The notes: generated by a model from the sequence alone, not told the origin. A DNA stretch of 64,000 nucleotides from Pratylenchus scribneri (GCA_030063045.1 JAQSEB010000185.1:1207310-1271309); one strand, 5' to 3'; positions 1-11,885 are shown, counted from the first letter of the stretch. A program made the numbers and translations.

Positions 1-3000
1 CGTGAAATTGATTTTCTGCTTTTTGGCAGAGAGAAATAATAGAAAGTTCAGAATCTGCTGCTGCAAAGCTGGTAATTCTATTTTTAATTAGAAAAATAAC
101 TCAGAAATATATTAATTATTTTTTAAAATTGGATTCAATTAATTTTTTATTAATCGATGTCATTGATGTCTAATTCTGAGTATTCGCTAAAGCTCGATTT
201 TCGAGCAGCCAAATTCAAAAAAAAAAAAACGAATTAATTTAAATAGATATTTTTTGATGTTAATATATGGGAATGATCAAAAATAAGAATAGATTTATAT
301 AACTTTTTGAATTATTTTTAACAAATGGGTATGGACTATGGAGTAAACCGGAAATATTGCCAATGAATGAAGGGTCAAAATTCATGCGGGGATTTCAGTT
401 TTAAGTTTTTTTTTGTTTGATTTTCAAAAAGTGGAAATTATTTAAAAAACAAAAATTTGATTAAAAGTGAAATTCCCAAAACTCAAGCAAAAAAAAGTAT
501 ACAAAATGTTTCTCTATTGAAGATATTCTCCCATTGGATTTAGCCCCAATTCCAATTGTTAGTGTGCCGCCAATCGATCAGCATTGGCAATTGGGGGTTC
601 CCTTTTGCCCTTCCCCATTTGTGTATGAGAATAAATGGCTCTCGGTGGATGATGAGGGGAAACAGAAACCCCCGGAGGAATGATAGAAGGGAATGGCTTT
701 GAGGAGAAGTTTGTTTCCTGTCTAATTTGCCGCATTGAGCATCGATAAAAAATGACCGGTTTAAAGAGAAATGGGAAGAATCAGGAATGATACTTTAGAT
801 GAGGGGACGGCTGTCTTCGCCATTCGCCTCCCCCAAAAAATCCCCCCATTTCACCCAATTTTTGAGGATATTGAAAGAAGGCAAAAAGTACTATTTGGGG
901 AAGCCAAACCAATCGGGATAGGGGAAGCTTAATTGTTTGATGATGGCTTTTTTGCCAGTTTTTGTAACCATTTTCGGTTAAAGAATTAATCGGTCTGAAT
1001 TGGGCAATATTCTTTGCCATAATATGGGGTAAAGGCAAAGTTAGGTGAGAAATTTGGCATAGATAATCAAATGAAATTGATCATTTTAAGACAATGGCCT
1101 AAAAATGAAAGTTTGCCAAAATGGCTAAAAAAATTAAGACGGAGAAACATGAAAAAATGATAGTCAATTTCAGACTAGAATTTTTAAAAAATTCTGGTTT
1201 TTGGCTTTTCAAAAAAAAAAGAATTTTTTGTGAGTTTTCTAATCCTAAAAATGAAAATCGTCAACTTATTTTGTTTTAATCCCTGAAAAATTGGGACGAA
1301 AATTGCCGGTCAGATGAGAGGATAAAATAATAACTTTTATGTAAATTTAGAATAAATAATTAACTCCCAATTATTAAATATAATGAAATAAATAATATAA
1401 AAGAAATTAAAGTTCGATCCATTTAGGAGATTCTTCTAATCAACCCCATAAGAATTGGATCGATCGGCTTGGAAAAAAAAAAGATGAGGCAGCATGCCGT
1501 AGGCTAAGGCTGAAACACTCCAATTGTATTCAGTCTCATTCCTCAACAAATATTTTGGGATTTGAGACAAATGGAGGAAAGTGGTGTAGAGAAGGAGGCA
1601 AATAGCGCATCAAGACATCAGCAGCCATTTCAAAGGCTGGATTTGACACAAATCTGAGGCTATATCGCCTATGGAAGGGGGCTCTGGATTGATCCATCCG
1701 TTTGCCTCAGCAATCAGCCAGCAGCCATGCCTTAGGGCATTGATGCTCCCTATATTATCAACAAATCCTCTGCTCTTTTTTGACTTCTTCCGCCAATCAG
1801 CCATCATCGACCTTCATTTCTTTGCTTTTATCAATCCATTGCCCCATTTCTTCCTTTCTTCGTCGTCCTTTTTATTCCTCTCTATTTTATGGCTGCCTTT
1901 CCCGGGAATTTAGCCAGCCAAACCCAAAAGCAATGGGCCTTGCCTTTTGGCCATTTCTCCAATCAAAGCCAACCTTTTCCGTCTGCCTCTTTGGGGGCAG
2001 AAGCCCGAGAGGGAAGACAAAATCCATAGCAGCTGAGAGAAAATGTCGATTGGGGGGTTTAAGCGGGGTTTTGGCTTTTTTGGGTTAGATTTTGGATCAA
2101 TAAATAAAAAGTATGTAAGCGATAGCCGAAGGATGTATCTAAAAGGAACATCATCTCCCATAATTTGAGGAGGAAAGTATTCTATTAAAAAGGGAAAAAG
2201 AGGATTGAACATTTGTTTTTGTTACAGATGGTTCAAGTTTAAGAAAAAAATGCTCTAAAAATAACATTCGAAGGAGAATGATTTTTTTACGGAATGAAAA
2301 AGAATTGTGTGATAATAAGGAAGGTTTTGAATGAAAGGAATAAGGAAAATGCCGGTTAATTAACCGTAAAAATTACAAAACTATTTTAAACTTGTACAAA
2401 AGCAGAAATGTACGGAAAAATGGAAAGTAAAAATTTAGGTTAGGATTAGAAATTAAAATATAATTTAATTAGTTTAGGGTATTGTTATTGAGGCAAAGAG
2501 TTCATATTTAAATGTTAAAATTTATTTTTGCCCTATTCTTATACATATTTTTGTAATTTTATTTTGTTTATCAAAGTTTCAAGGAGATAATTCGAATTGG
2601 CAATGATTTTTAAAGTGATTTTAAGACATTTAGAACATTCATAATTTAGTTCAAGTCAATTTTTGAAGAAATGTTGGAAGCTGAACATAAATTTTTCCAG
2701 GATAATTATGAATACTAAACATGAATATTGGCCTCAATTTTGCCATATTTATACCAATCTTTGTAAGTGCCAATATTACCAATGATTCAGGTCATACATA
2801 TGTTATCAATTGGCATATTTAATTACTGAAATGGCTAAATATGGCAAAAAAATAATGTTAAATTCGTGTTTAGTATCCAAAATTATCCAAGAAAAATATA
2901 TTAATTTTTGGTGACTTGGAGGGAGGCTATCTTTTGCTAAAACAAATGTCTATTTCTTTTTCATTGTCGCTTATTCGAATTGTTCTATGTTTTTATGCAC

Positions 3001-3040
3001 CGACCATTATTGATAGCATAAAAGCCACCAATTTAAATTT
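1..3040. other. Intergenic, no supported gene
   Basis: I see no gene here. The longer open frames (around 781-1038 and 1610-2212) have low-complexity translations, no convincing splice sites and no recognisable motif. The DNA is AT-rich with a slightly more GC-rich stretch near 1500-2100. It could hold distal exons or regulatory sequence for the minus-strand gene that ends at 3041, but nothing in the sequence shows this. Confidence 0.5.
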
Positions 3041-4173
3041 TCAATTCAAATTTATGCCAACCTTTTTTGTGATTGTGGTTGCCTTCCTCGACGATGTTGT
3101 GGTGGTTGTTTTCTTCTTGCCAACCACATTGTTCACCATTTTTGCCCCACCATTTTTTCCACTGCTGCTGGCCGCATTTTTGGTTGTGTTGGTCACCTCA
3201 CAAATGAATTCAATCTCCTGCTCAATGTAATCCCGTTCCCAGAGTTCATGGCGTTCTCTGCAAAAAATTATTGTATTTTGAAGAAAAGCAAGTTGGATTT
3301 TCGTGAAATATTTTTCCCTGATATTATTTGAATATTTTTAATACATTCATCTCATTTTCGTCTAATCTTAAACATAGGGGCGGGTGCGGGAATTGCAATG
3401 ACATTCTTAAAAAGTCCGGCTCCGGTGGGGGAAGTAGGGTCTTTGGACACTCCCTCCACCACCAAAAAATCTTGGAACCGGGCCCAACCTAATTTTAAGT
3501 TATGTTAAACTGAGATCTTTGATCTTGTTAGGATAGATTGAGATCTTAAATTTTTAATTTAGACATTATATTTAAAGAAACTGAAATTTTAAGATCATGC
3601 TAAATAAGGCCTTCCCTTAATTGTAAGTTTGGGATTGAGACCTTAAGTTTAAGAATAGATTGATATTGAGACTTTTCTTTAAGTATAGGAGAAGGAGAAG
3701 AGACCTTAAGTTTTGGCTATAACTGTGACCATAAGTTTTGGTTAAAATTAAAACAGAGACCTTAAGTTTTGTATTGGATAAACGAGACTTATGTTTGAAT
3801 TATATTATATGGAATATTCCAATTCATAGAAAAAATTTTCCAATTTCACTTTAAAGAAAGTCCAAAAAAAACCTTGAGCGTCGTCGAGCGCGTTCAGCAC
3901 GATCCGTTTTCAGTCGGCTTCGATCCTCATCCCTTTTGCGTTTGGCCAATTCCCGTTCCGAACTGTCCTCGGTGCGCCCGTGTTTCCGGCGTTTCTGAGG
4001 AATTAAATGCTTTGATTTTGATCATGGAAGATAAAGATTTATATTATCACCGACTTTATTCTCAATTTGGTAAAAAAACCAATAAATCAGTGATTAAAGA
4101 TTTGTCTTTTGCTAATCAATATTTTAATAACTAAAAAAAAACTAAAAACCTGTCCAATGCGTTCACGTCCCAT
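3041..4173 (-). CDS. Small basic Arg/Ser-rich hypothetical protein, three exons
   Basis: The model has three minus-strand exons, 4173-4150, 3994-3873 and 3257-3041, with GT/AG introns and matching phases (24+122+217 nt, 120 aa). The protein starts MGRERIGQ. A very basic, Arg/Glu-rich stretch (about residues 9-49, with RRRSRER at its end) leads to a charged helix (WERDYIEQEIEFICEV) and a Lys/Thr/Ser-rich tail. This composition is typical of nuclear RNA-binding or splicing-associated proteins, but I do not recognise the family. The start is the only ATG in frame after an upstream stop. The second intron (3258-3872) contains a degenerate repeat. The opposite strand is open only as a shadow. The gene structure is well supported; the function is not. 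Confidence 0.6.
3505..3800. repeat. Degenerate tandem repeat in an intron
   Basis: About six or seven imperfect copies of a unit built around GAGACCTTAAGTTTT recur every 40-50 bp. They lie inside the second intron of the minus-strand Arg/Ser-rich gene. No coding potential is seen. Confidence 0.45.
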
Positions 4174-4693
4174 TTGTTTATGTTTGAGTGGGATTGTTCA
4201 AGCTCGTTGAAGAATAACAAAAAAAATTGTCAACAAGTCACAAATAAATTAATATTCACAGATTGGTTGAAGAATTGATGCAATTATTGAGTTGGTGGTT
4301 TAATTACTTGGTTTATGCTAAATAAAGAATTGTTGAATATGTTTGGTTATTTATTAATCGTATATGCATGCATTAAAAAGGGGAAGCTATGCGCGTTCCT
4401 ATTTTGCAAATAATTTGTTGGTCTTTAAGTGTTGATTTATTGATTTTTGTTTTAGTACATAAATTCATTGGCATAACTCATTCAATAATAAATCACATTT
4501 TTCTCATTCATCAAAACTATATAGGTAATACCTAAAAAGTAAAAACAAAAGCCGGGTGCTGCGGAAACGGAACGGAAAAGGGAAAACCATCAAAATTGAT
4601 GATTATGATTTTTCATTTTTGATGGTTTTTTGATCAAATGTCTCATCGATTTCTAATAAATTAGGGATCGGCTTTAGCCTACATACTTTATAC
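4174..4693. other. Intergenic, upstream of the minus-strand gene
   Basis: No gene is seen. This is the probable 5' untranslated and promoter side of the 3041-4173 gene. No TATA-like element or splice-leader site can be assigned with confidence. Confidence 0.4.
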
Positions 4694-4822
4694 TAGAGAA
4701 CGGCGCGGGACGGGATCCCGTGCAGGATTTTGCGGGATTATCCCGCACCGGATCCGTCCCGCAAAAACTGGGGGAAAAAAATCGCGTCCGCAATCCCGCA
4801 GATTTCATTTTGCCGGTCTCTA
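4694..4822. mobile_element. Short hAT-type MITE with perfect 8-bp target duplication
   Basis: This is a 129-bp GC-rich insert in AT-rich surroundings. Its ends are inverted (TAGAGAACGGC at the left, GCCGGTCTCTA at the right, one mismatch). It is flanked by a perfect direct repeat CTTTATAC at 4686-4693 and 4823-4830. An 8-bp target duplication is characteristic of the hAT superfamily. The interior is rich in GCGGGAC/GTCCCGC inverted motifs and has no ORF, so it is non-autonomous. Confidence 0.8.
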
Positions 4823-5049
4823 CTTTATACTAATTTTGTGAGACGCATCGATTGGTATCATGTTTATGTGTCTAATACTGGCCCCTGATTTATTAGAGGT
4901 CGATGAGACATTTGATAAAAACCTTCACCATTCATGTCATAAAATTTGATTGTTCCGCAATATGAATTGAATAAAACACGATTGAATTTTCTATAATGTG
5001 AGATTTATCGATCTTTTTAATTGATCGCATTGCGATTTAGCATCAATTG

Positions 5050-6050
5050 CTTGTCGAGAAAATACATTTTTTGCCGAGAGATCGGTTTTTTGTTTATAAC
5101 TTCAGTGAATGATCCTATACCCCCAAACCTTATAACCATTTTCTAAGTTCGTCAAGTTGCATCGATTGAGGTATAATTTGCCATGGTTAGGACAAAATTC
5201 AAGGTATTAAACCGTTTAAACCATATCCTGTTTTTGCTTTACAATTTTTTTGGTTTTGGGTAATCCTAGGGAATTGCGGACCCAAAAAATTTTTTTTTGA
5301 ATTTTCAAAAATTGGTTTCTGGGGGTTTTCGGGGGCGTAGAACACGAATCTGACATCCATTTTGTCATATCTTACCATCTTGTTAAGATAATGCCGACTT
5401 TTGCCAAGAAAATGTCAAGGGTGGACCAAGGTCAATTTTCAAAATATTTTCAATATAGGAGTATTATAGCTCAATCGACGCGGCTCGTCGAGCTGAATCT
5501 AATGGTACTAATTTTATTATGTAATACTTCTATATAGCCAAGTTATGACCAAAAGAAAAATTTGGTAAGGAATTTAGGCCTCTAACTTGAGCCAATCGCA
5601 ATATTATGAAATAAAACTATTACCATTAGATTCAGCTCGACGAGCCGCGTCGATTGAGCTATAATATGACTATATTAAAATATTTTGAAAATTGGCCTTG
5701 GTTCACCCTTAACATTTTCTTGACAAAAGTCGGCATTGTCTTACCAAGATGGTAAGATACGACAAAATTGATGTCAGAATCGTGATCAGCGCCCTAAATT
5801 ACCTAAAATGGAATTTTTGAAAAATTCTAAAAAATGAAAATTTTTGGGACCGCAATTCCCAAGGATTACCTGGTTTTGATTTAAACCTCTACAATCTATA
5901 GGTCAATTGCTGCATCTCGATGAGCTATATCGAATGGTATGCAAAAAATTTAAGTTCAAATACAAAAAGTTATTAAATTGTCGACAAAAAAGACCGATTT
6001 TGTCGACAAGAAAATCTCTTGATCTTGTTTTGTGTTTTTGTCGGCAAAAT
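5050..6050. repeat. Long fold-back (inverted) repeat, about 1 kb
   Basis: The two halves are reverse complements. The best-conserved part of the arms is about 5250-5535 against 5590-5880, centred on TCAATCGACGCGGCTCGTCG and its complement. Weaker similarity extends outward to about 5050 and 6050, with CTTGTCGA-type outer motifs on both sides. The single-stranded form would make one long hairpin with a ~50-bp loop. There is no transposase ORF. Short relatives occur at 4836-4856, 32580-32760 and 45100-45270, so this is a dispersed family. The open frame at 5907-6137 is repeat sequence, not a gene. Confidence 0.75.
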
Positions 6051-9040
6051 CTTTTCTCATTTTACTATATGTTCTCTCAAAATTCCATTAACTCTCCTAT
6101 TTTTTGTGATTTTTTGTCTATAATACACTTTGCCTGAATATCTAAATTTAAATAAAATCTATTCAATATCCCTTTTGTCAATGGCGAGAGAAAGAAAATT
6201 TGATGAATATAATGGAAAAAGTGGAGAGTAGGCTAGAGAAATGCAGAAATTAATGGCGCCCAAAAAGCTTTGTTCCCCACAACTAGTTCTTAGCTAATAG
6301 CTTCATTCATTTACACATTTTATGCTTCATATTGGTCCATAAAATTCACAATAAATACACGGAAATTGTAATAAATGTTGTTGGTTTGCCATCGATGCCC
6401 AAACATTTTGTTGGAAAAATCACTGAAATTTGTTGCCATTCTTGTCCGGATCAATTTACAAACATTAAAAACGATAAAAATCATAAAATCGTGTTACAAA
6501 ATTCATTTCATTTTGTTGAAAAGATCGCAGGAGCGTAAAATGCAGAAATGCTGCCAAGACAAATTTGTCCTAATGACAATACTAGCAAAAATTCGTTTGC
6601 CTTATTCTGGCCATTAAAGATGGAGCATGTAAAAAAATACGGTTTATTCAATAACTTGTTATTGTTGAAACAATAATTTATTGATGAATCACACACTAAA
6701 ACATAGATAATACGGATGCGGACAGACAGTTGACGGAACAGCCTAACCATGGCCAGCTAGTCCTTTATTCTGGCCATTTGAGATGACGACTAAAACAATG
6801 CCATATAAAATACGGTTTATTCAATAATTGCTTTTTGTTGATACAATTTTTTTGAGGAATGGCACTAACCATAGATAATACGGACTACGGAGTGCGGACA
6901 TGCAGATGACGGAAAGGCACATTTGACTATGGCCAACTGATCGGCGGAATGTGAAATTTACCGTCATTTCTTGCCGGTCTTTCAGCTTTCCGCCAATCCA
7001 GCTGCCTTTGTTGTTGCCCAGTAAACTGCCTAAGTTCAACTTAACGCCATACACCCAACCTTCCATCGTCCTACTTTTTGCCAGTCAACTGTCTTGCCGC
7101 TAAACATTTTGCCGACCAACTTGCCTGCCTCACATATCCAATATGTTATTGGCAGAATTGCCACACCTATAGACGTCGCGGTCTACTTATATCCGGCCAA
7201 TAGTCTCAACCCTATATGGCTTCCCCAACTTACTCATTCCCGTCCTATTTGCTGTTGCTGTCGACAAAGTTACTGTTGCCTAACTAATGACACCGGGATC
7301 AACTGCCTCTGCCCAACCTTCCATTAATAGCCGAACCAACTAAAGCCTACTGCTTGCCTTCGTCCATGCATCCGGACCAGCTGCCTCCGCCCAATTTTAT
7401 CACCGGCATAATTTCTGCCATTTGACCAAGCACCAAGTCAAATTGTTACCTCTGTTGCAGTCCAAGTTGCTGTTGTCCAAAATCAACAGCATCCCGCCGT
7501 CAAACTTCTCGCCGGCCAACTACCAAAGGACAAATTGCTGCCGAGTGCCGACTTCGACTGACTCAGCCAAACTTTCCGTCCCATTCAAACTTATTGCTAT
7601 ATAATCTGTCGTCAACTTTATTCGGTTTAATTAATTCAATTAAAGCTAGATTAAGATTGTTCAGCTGGGAAATTTTGTAGAATTACACATTAGATTAGAT
7701 TTCACCTAGGATATTTATATGGGTTTCGGGCTATTTTATTGGGTAAACAAATTGGGCATAAATCGAGGCGTACCGATGGTAGCCTAATTGAAAAAATTTG
7801 GTCTATTGAAAATGCCAAATGAAAAATTGAACTAAAAAGGAGGCATTTTTGTTTAAAATTGGGAAAGCACAACTGAGAATATAGTATGAAAATTGCCATG
7901 GTAAAATAAAAATGTGCCTAGAGGAAAATTTGAACTGGAAATATAGTAGAGATCATGGATTCTTTTGATTAAATGTTAAAGTGAATATTGGAGGTATTTT
8001 GTTAATGTGACTGTAATGAAGGTGAAGGAATGTGCCATGGAAAAAGGATTCATGGATGGAATGGATGTAGGTTAAATGTTTGGGAGAGGAATGAAATGTC
8101 AAGGAATAAGAATAACTATAATTCCAATACAATGAACATGAATACAATATTCCCCCAGATTTTTTACAACTTTATCTTTCATTAAGACAAATTCCATTCA
8201 TGCCTATTATACCATATTCAATAGCAAACAATCTTTTCACCATTTCGCACAATTGTTTTAATACCTGATAAGATGGATATCAGCTGCCGAGTGCCGAGTA
8301 TAGCAATGAAAGTCATTTGTCTCAATATTTTCATTTATTTGTTGCTGTCAACAAAATTTCTATTTCATTTTAAGGTGTATTTCTTTGTCTTATTTTAGCT
8401 TCGAGCCTACAATTACCAAACTATTACTAGTCTCTATACCAAAATAGGAATGTCTTCTAAAAATACAGTATTCATATTCATCTATTGTACAAATTTATAT
8501 TTTATATACATGGTACATGCTTCGTTTCCATTTTCTTTTTGATCACTTAATCCTCGATTCTCGTCCTTTTATTTGTTGTGTCAATTTCATCGTGTCCTAA
8601 TGATTTTCTTCAGTTATGGCCAAAAATTATCATTTCAAATGTGTTTTCGACAATCAAAAATTTAATTGTCAACTAATCCGTCTGGCTCTATTTTCATCAT
8701 TCTCGTTCAATTCATTCTATTTTTATTGCTTTTAGTCGCTTTTTCAACCTTTTATATGCTTCAATCATTATTGATCACTTTTTTTGTCCCATCGATTTCC
8801 CCCATTTTGGTCATATTCCTCAATGTTATTTAAACAGGATTTAGGGCAAATTTGACTCATACGATTTCTGGATCCATTTCAATTTCATCATTCTCATTCA
8901 ATTCATAAAATCTCATTTCTTTCCTTTATTACAATATTTTTCCCTCTGTATTAAATTTTTTTTTTTTAAAAAATGGTTTCAGAAAGCAAAACGGATTAAT
9001 CGTTTCATTCATTTAATGGTTGGGAATAGTAAATGTAAAC
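6051..9040. other. Gene-poor stretch with degenerate repeats
   Basis: No gene is supported. A roughly 170-bp segment is duplicated in tandem (about 6596-6755 and 6765-6945, sharing TACGGTTTATTCAATAA and ATAGATAATACGGA). About 6950-7600 is a degraded array of GCC/TTGCC-rich motifs that opens spurious frames. 7620-9040 is pyrimidine- and T-rich DNA with nothing I can assign. Confidence 0.5.
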
Positions 9041-9097
9041 AATGATGTCTCAGGCATTAATGCCTCCGGCATAGGCATTAATGCCGGAGACATTATT
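9041..9097. repeat. Near-perfect palindrome / hairpin
   Basis: TGTCTCAGGCATTAATGCC (from 9046) is followed after a 9-base centre by GGCATTAATGCCGGAGACA (to 9092), pairing 18 of 19 bases. Pairing continues outward with one further mismatch to 9041 and 9097. Each arm contains GGCATTAATGCC, itself a perfect 12-bp palindrome, so the site can fold as one long hairpin or two small ones. It is not next to a recognised gene. Confidence 0.75.
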
Positions 9098-9932
9098 TAT
9101 TTTGACTCAAGATGGTTCAATTTACTACTATATGAAGTTTCAATTTCAGGCTTGTTATGAGTGTGTTTAGTAAAACTTCCGTTAAGTTCCACCACGCATC
9201 CAGCTAAGAAACTTTTACTCATTTAATTTCTAGATATTTTCAATTTGAGCATATTCATTCAATCTATTTTAACGATTCTAATAAATTTTATCCTTAGAAT
9301 TTTACTAATATAAATTGTTCTGTTTCATTTCATCTCAAATTAATTACATTCTACCCTGTAAAAATGCCATCATCCTTTCCCTCCGGCAACAACTACTTCT
9401 TCTCCTTTACTCTTCTAATTAAGCCAATTAAGCCATCCCTCCATATTTACTAAAAATGTCATTTAAATTAGGCATATATCCCTTCTTCAAAAACGTCATA
9501 ATCATCCTCTTTTCTCTCTCTTAATTGGAAAATATTCTTTTTCCTTTCCCTCTTGAAAAAAAGCGCATTTAATTAAGTCACTGCTTTCGTCTTAATTAAG
9601 TTTCCCTATTTCCCAAAAATGTCATTTCAATATATTTTATAAACATATTTTACTCCAAATTCTCCAGGATTTATGGCTCCATTCCATTATTCAATTGGTT
9701 TTACCGGGTCCAACCGGTTCTACTGGTAAAACTGGTTCTACCAAAATCTACCGGTAGAATTTCACAATTTAAATTCTTCCATTTCAGTGCACATCATCCA
9801 GCATATTTTCCTTCAAAAATGCCCCCAACATCCCCTTTCCTCCATCATTGATTCACCCAAAAATGCATATTTTCCTATGAATTTGGCCATTCCATTAGCA
9901 TTCCTTTCCCAGCTCATTGGATGAGTCATCAC
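9098..9932. other. Intergenic, no supported gene
   Basis: No gene is seen. A short internally repetitive stretch rich in CCGGT/ACCGG motifs lies near 9695-9765. The last eight bases (9925-9932, GTCATCAC) are the left target duplication of the adjacent hAT element. Confidence 0.5.
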
Positions 9933-11139
9933 TAGGGCTGGCAAATATAGTTATTTAACTATTTTATGCGGAGCATTATTTATGCATAAAAACGCAATAA
10001 AAAACATATCTAACTTGGTTTGAGCCCAAAATATTGAACTTTTTTTCAACTTTTTTCACTATTTTTAACTATTTTGCTACCTTTGCAACTATTTAACTAT
10101 TTGATCACTATTTCAGCCCAAAACAACTATTTTATATAACTTTTTTTGGAAATTTCTTAAAAATGCCACCAAATAATACAAAATATGCATTGTTTCGCCA
10201 GTGGATTGATCGATTAAATGGAAATTCAGTTTATACAATCAATATTACCAAAGAGGGTAAAGGGATTTATTGTGAAGCGTGTCAACAACAGGTTTATATA
10301 AAATTTACAACGACCAATAGACAACGGGAATTTGTTCAACAAAAGGTTATTCAACAAAATTGTTCTACAATACTATTTGGTCATTTAAAACAACACAATG
10401 AAACATTGAAGCATAGACGTGCCCTTCTTCGAGTTTCAGAAAAGGAAAAACGACAAAAACAACAATTTTTGGACGCAACAACCTCAAATATTCCCGACCA
10501 ATTCACATTCGATTTGGCCTCATCTGCTGTTTGGCAGGACCTCGCCTATATCCAATCTAATTTTGCCAAATTGGCCGAATCGATCACAAAATTGGAAAAA
10601 CAAGGCCTATCCATTTATGAACAATTGCAAATCTTTGGCGAAGTACAAGATGAAATGGAAATGGCAATCGGAGAAAGTGCAGAACAAATTCAAGAGAAAT
10701 TCAAGTTTATTGTTTCCAATAATCCCGGAATCGAAATCATGTCCCAAATCTGCAATATTCTTTCTGGCCAAAACAATAATTGTGATGTTTCGCCAAATCT
10801 AATTCCATTTTACAAATATTCACCACTCACATCTTGTGATGTTGAGCGTTCTTTCTCTATGTATAAGTCTATTTTGGCTGATAATCGAATGAGTTTCAAC
10901 ATTAATAATCTCGAAATGTATCTGATTTGCAATTATAACCAAGAACGATCTGATCAATGAATTTTTTAAATCTCTTTTCTATTTTTAACCTTTTATTTCG
11001 ATAAAAAATTGTAACTTTTTTTGAAATTTTTGTCACTATTTTGGGTTTTTGCAACTATTTATGTAACTATTTTGCGATTTTTGGCAACTATTCTAGTTAA
11101 CTATTTTGCGATTTTTGGCAACTATTTTTGCCAGCCCTA
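9933..11139 (+). mobile_element. Complete hAT element with perfect 8-bp target duplication
   Basis: The element is 1207 bp. Its 13-bp terminal inverted repeats are perfect: TAGGGCTGGCAAA at 9933 and TTTGCCAGCCCTA ending at 11139. The flanking GTCATCAC at 9925-9932 and 11140-11147 is a perfect 8-bp direct repeat, the hAT signature. Subterminal regions on both sides carry many copies of AACTATTT (and CAACTATT), typical of transposase-binding arrays. The interior holds one intact ORF (10163-10960) with transposase end-domains but no catalytic core. The perfect ends suggest a fairly recent insertion. Confidence 0.92.
10163..10960 (+). CDS. hAT-derived protein: BED-like finger fused to the C-terminal dimerisation domain
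   Basis: This is a single-exon 265-aa ORF inside the hAT element. Residues 37-40 (CEAC) and 74-84 (HLKQHNETLKH) form a C-x2-C...H...H arrangement like a BED zinc finger, the DNA-binding end of hAT transposases. Residues about 213-256 (SPLTSCDVERSFSMYKSIL, then NRMSF...NLEMYL) match the hAT C-terminal dimerisation region, with its conserved P-L-T-S...ERSFS core. Full hAT transposases are usually 500-700 aa with an RNase H-like DDE core between these parts. Here that core is absent and a 100-residue helical linker replaces it, while the frame stays open. By analogy with deleted P elements it could bind element ends or dimerise as a repressor; that is inference. The ATG is the first in frame after the left subterminal repeats. 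Confidence 0.85.
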   Translation: MPPNNTKYALFRQWIDRLNGNSVYTINITKEGKGIYCEACQQQVYIKFTTTNRQREFVQQKVIQQNCSTILFGHLKQHNETLKHRRALLRVSEKEKRQKQQFLDATTSNIPDQFTFDLASSAVWQDLAYIQSNFAKLAESITKLEKQGLSIYEQLQIFGEVQDEMEMAIGESAEQIQEKFKFIVSNNPGIEIMSQICNILSGQNNNCDVSPNLIPFYKYSPLTSCDVERSFSMYKSILADNRMSFNINNLEMYLICNYNQERSDQ

Positions 11140-11147
11140 GTCATCAC

Positions 11148-11885
11148 TTTCATTTCCTGTTTTAAGCCATATTCCTCCTCTCCCTTAAGGCAGTTCCATC
11201 TTCATTCAATCCAATTCGCCTTCTTTTTATTGAAACGAATTCTTCGTCTGCCTTCTATTTTCTTACGATAGAATTTTCCTTGTTGAGTTGCGAGGCCACG
11301 CCCCCTTTGGGACCCTTTAAAAGGAGCGGAATATCGGCGAGGACGGCCATTTCTTCGTACCCCCACCTTCACAACAATCCTCCCGATTCCATTCCTTCCT
11401 ATTCCGTCCCATTCCTCCCATTCCATCCCAACATTTCATTCCCAATTCCGTCCCAAAATATTCCATCCACATTTCCATTTTCAACATTTTATTTTTGCTT
11501 CATCACAATTTTCTTCCATCCACATTTTTCGCGTTTTCATTTCCAATTCTCCTTCAACATTCATCCAAGATTCATCCCTTTTTCCTTTACCCATTTCCTT
11601 GGACTTGGGCATTTTCTCCAATTGTCGGGCCAATTCAATTTATCATTTTGTTGAAACTTTTGACTGCTGGTAAGTTTACAACATTTTTTTTTGTCCAAAA
11701 CTTCATTACACTTCGAAAATCCCATTTATCAATTGCCAACGCAACTGTTGCTCCGTCTTTTTTTCAAAATCTCAAAATTTTTTCCTTTTATATTTATCCA
11801 TTTTATCCAATTTATTCACTTTTTCCTTAGGCGCGGCAACTTTTAAATTGCTTTTATCCAACAAAAGTTCACAACTTTAATATTT
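11148..11885. other. Pyrimidine-rich intergenic region
   Basis: Open frames on both strands here come from CCATTCC-type simple sequence. A minus-strand frame ending at 11202 encodes an Arg/Gly-rich peptide (RRNGRPRRYSAPF), but it has no splice or start support, so I do not call it a gene. Confidence 0.4.

Noticed and set aside
2916..3230. 104-codon plus-strand frame
   Set aside because: It is antisense to exon 3 of the minus-strand gene, which has splice sites and better composition.
3378..3493. Possible further GC-rich hAT MITE (TAGGGGCGGG ... GGGCCCAACCTA)
   Set aside because: The ends are only loosely inverted and the flanks show no 8-bp direct repeat.
10419..10802. Second open frame inside the hAT ORF
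   Set aside because: It is an overlapping frame shadow of the 265-aa protein with no domain signature.
11202..11426. Arg/Gly-rich minus-strand frame resembling an RNA-binding tail
   Set aside because: Its N-terminal part is GGAATGG simple repeat. There are no splice partners and no conserved domain, so it is too weak to call.
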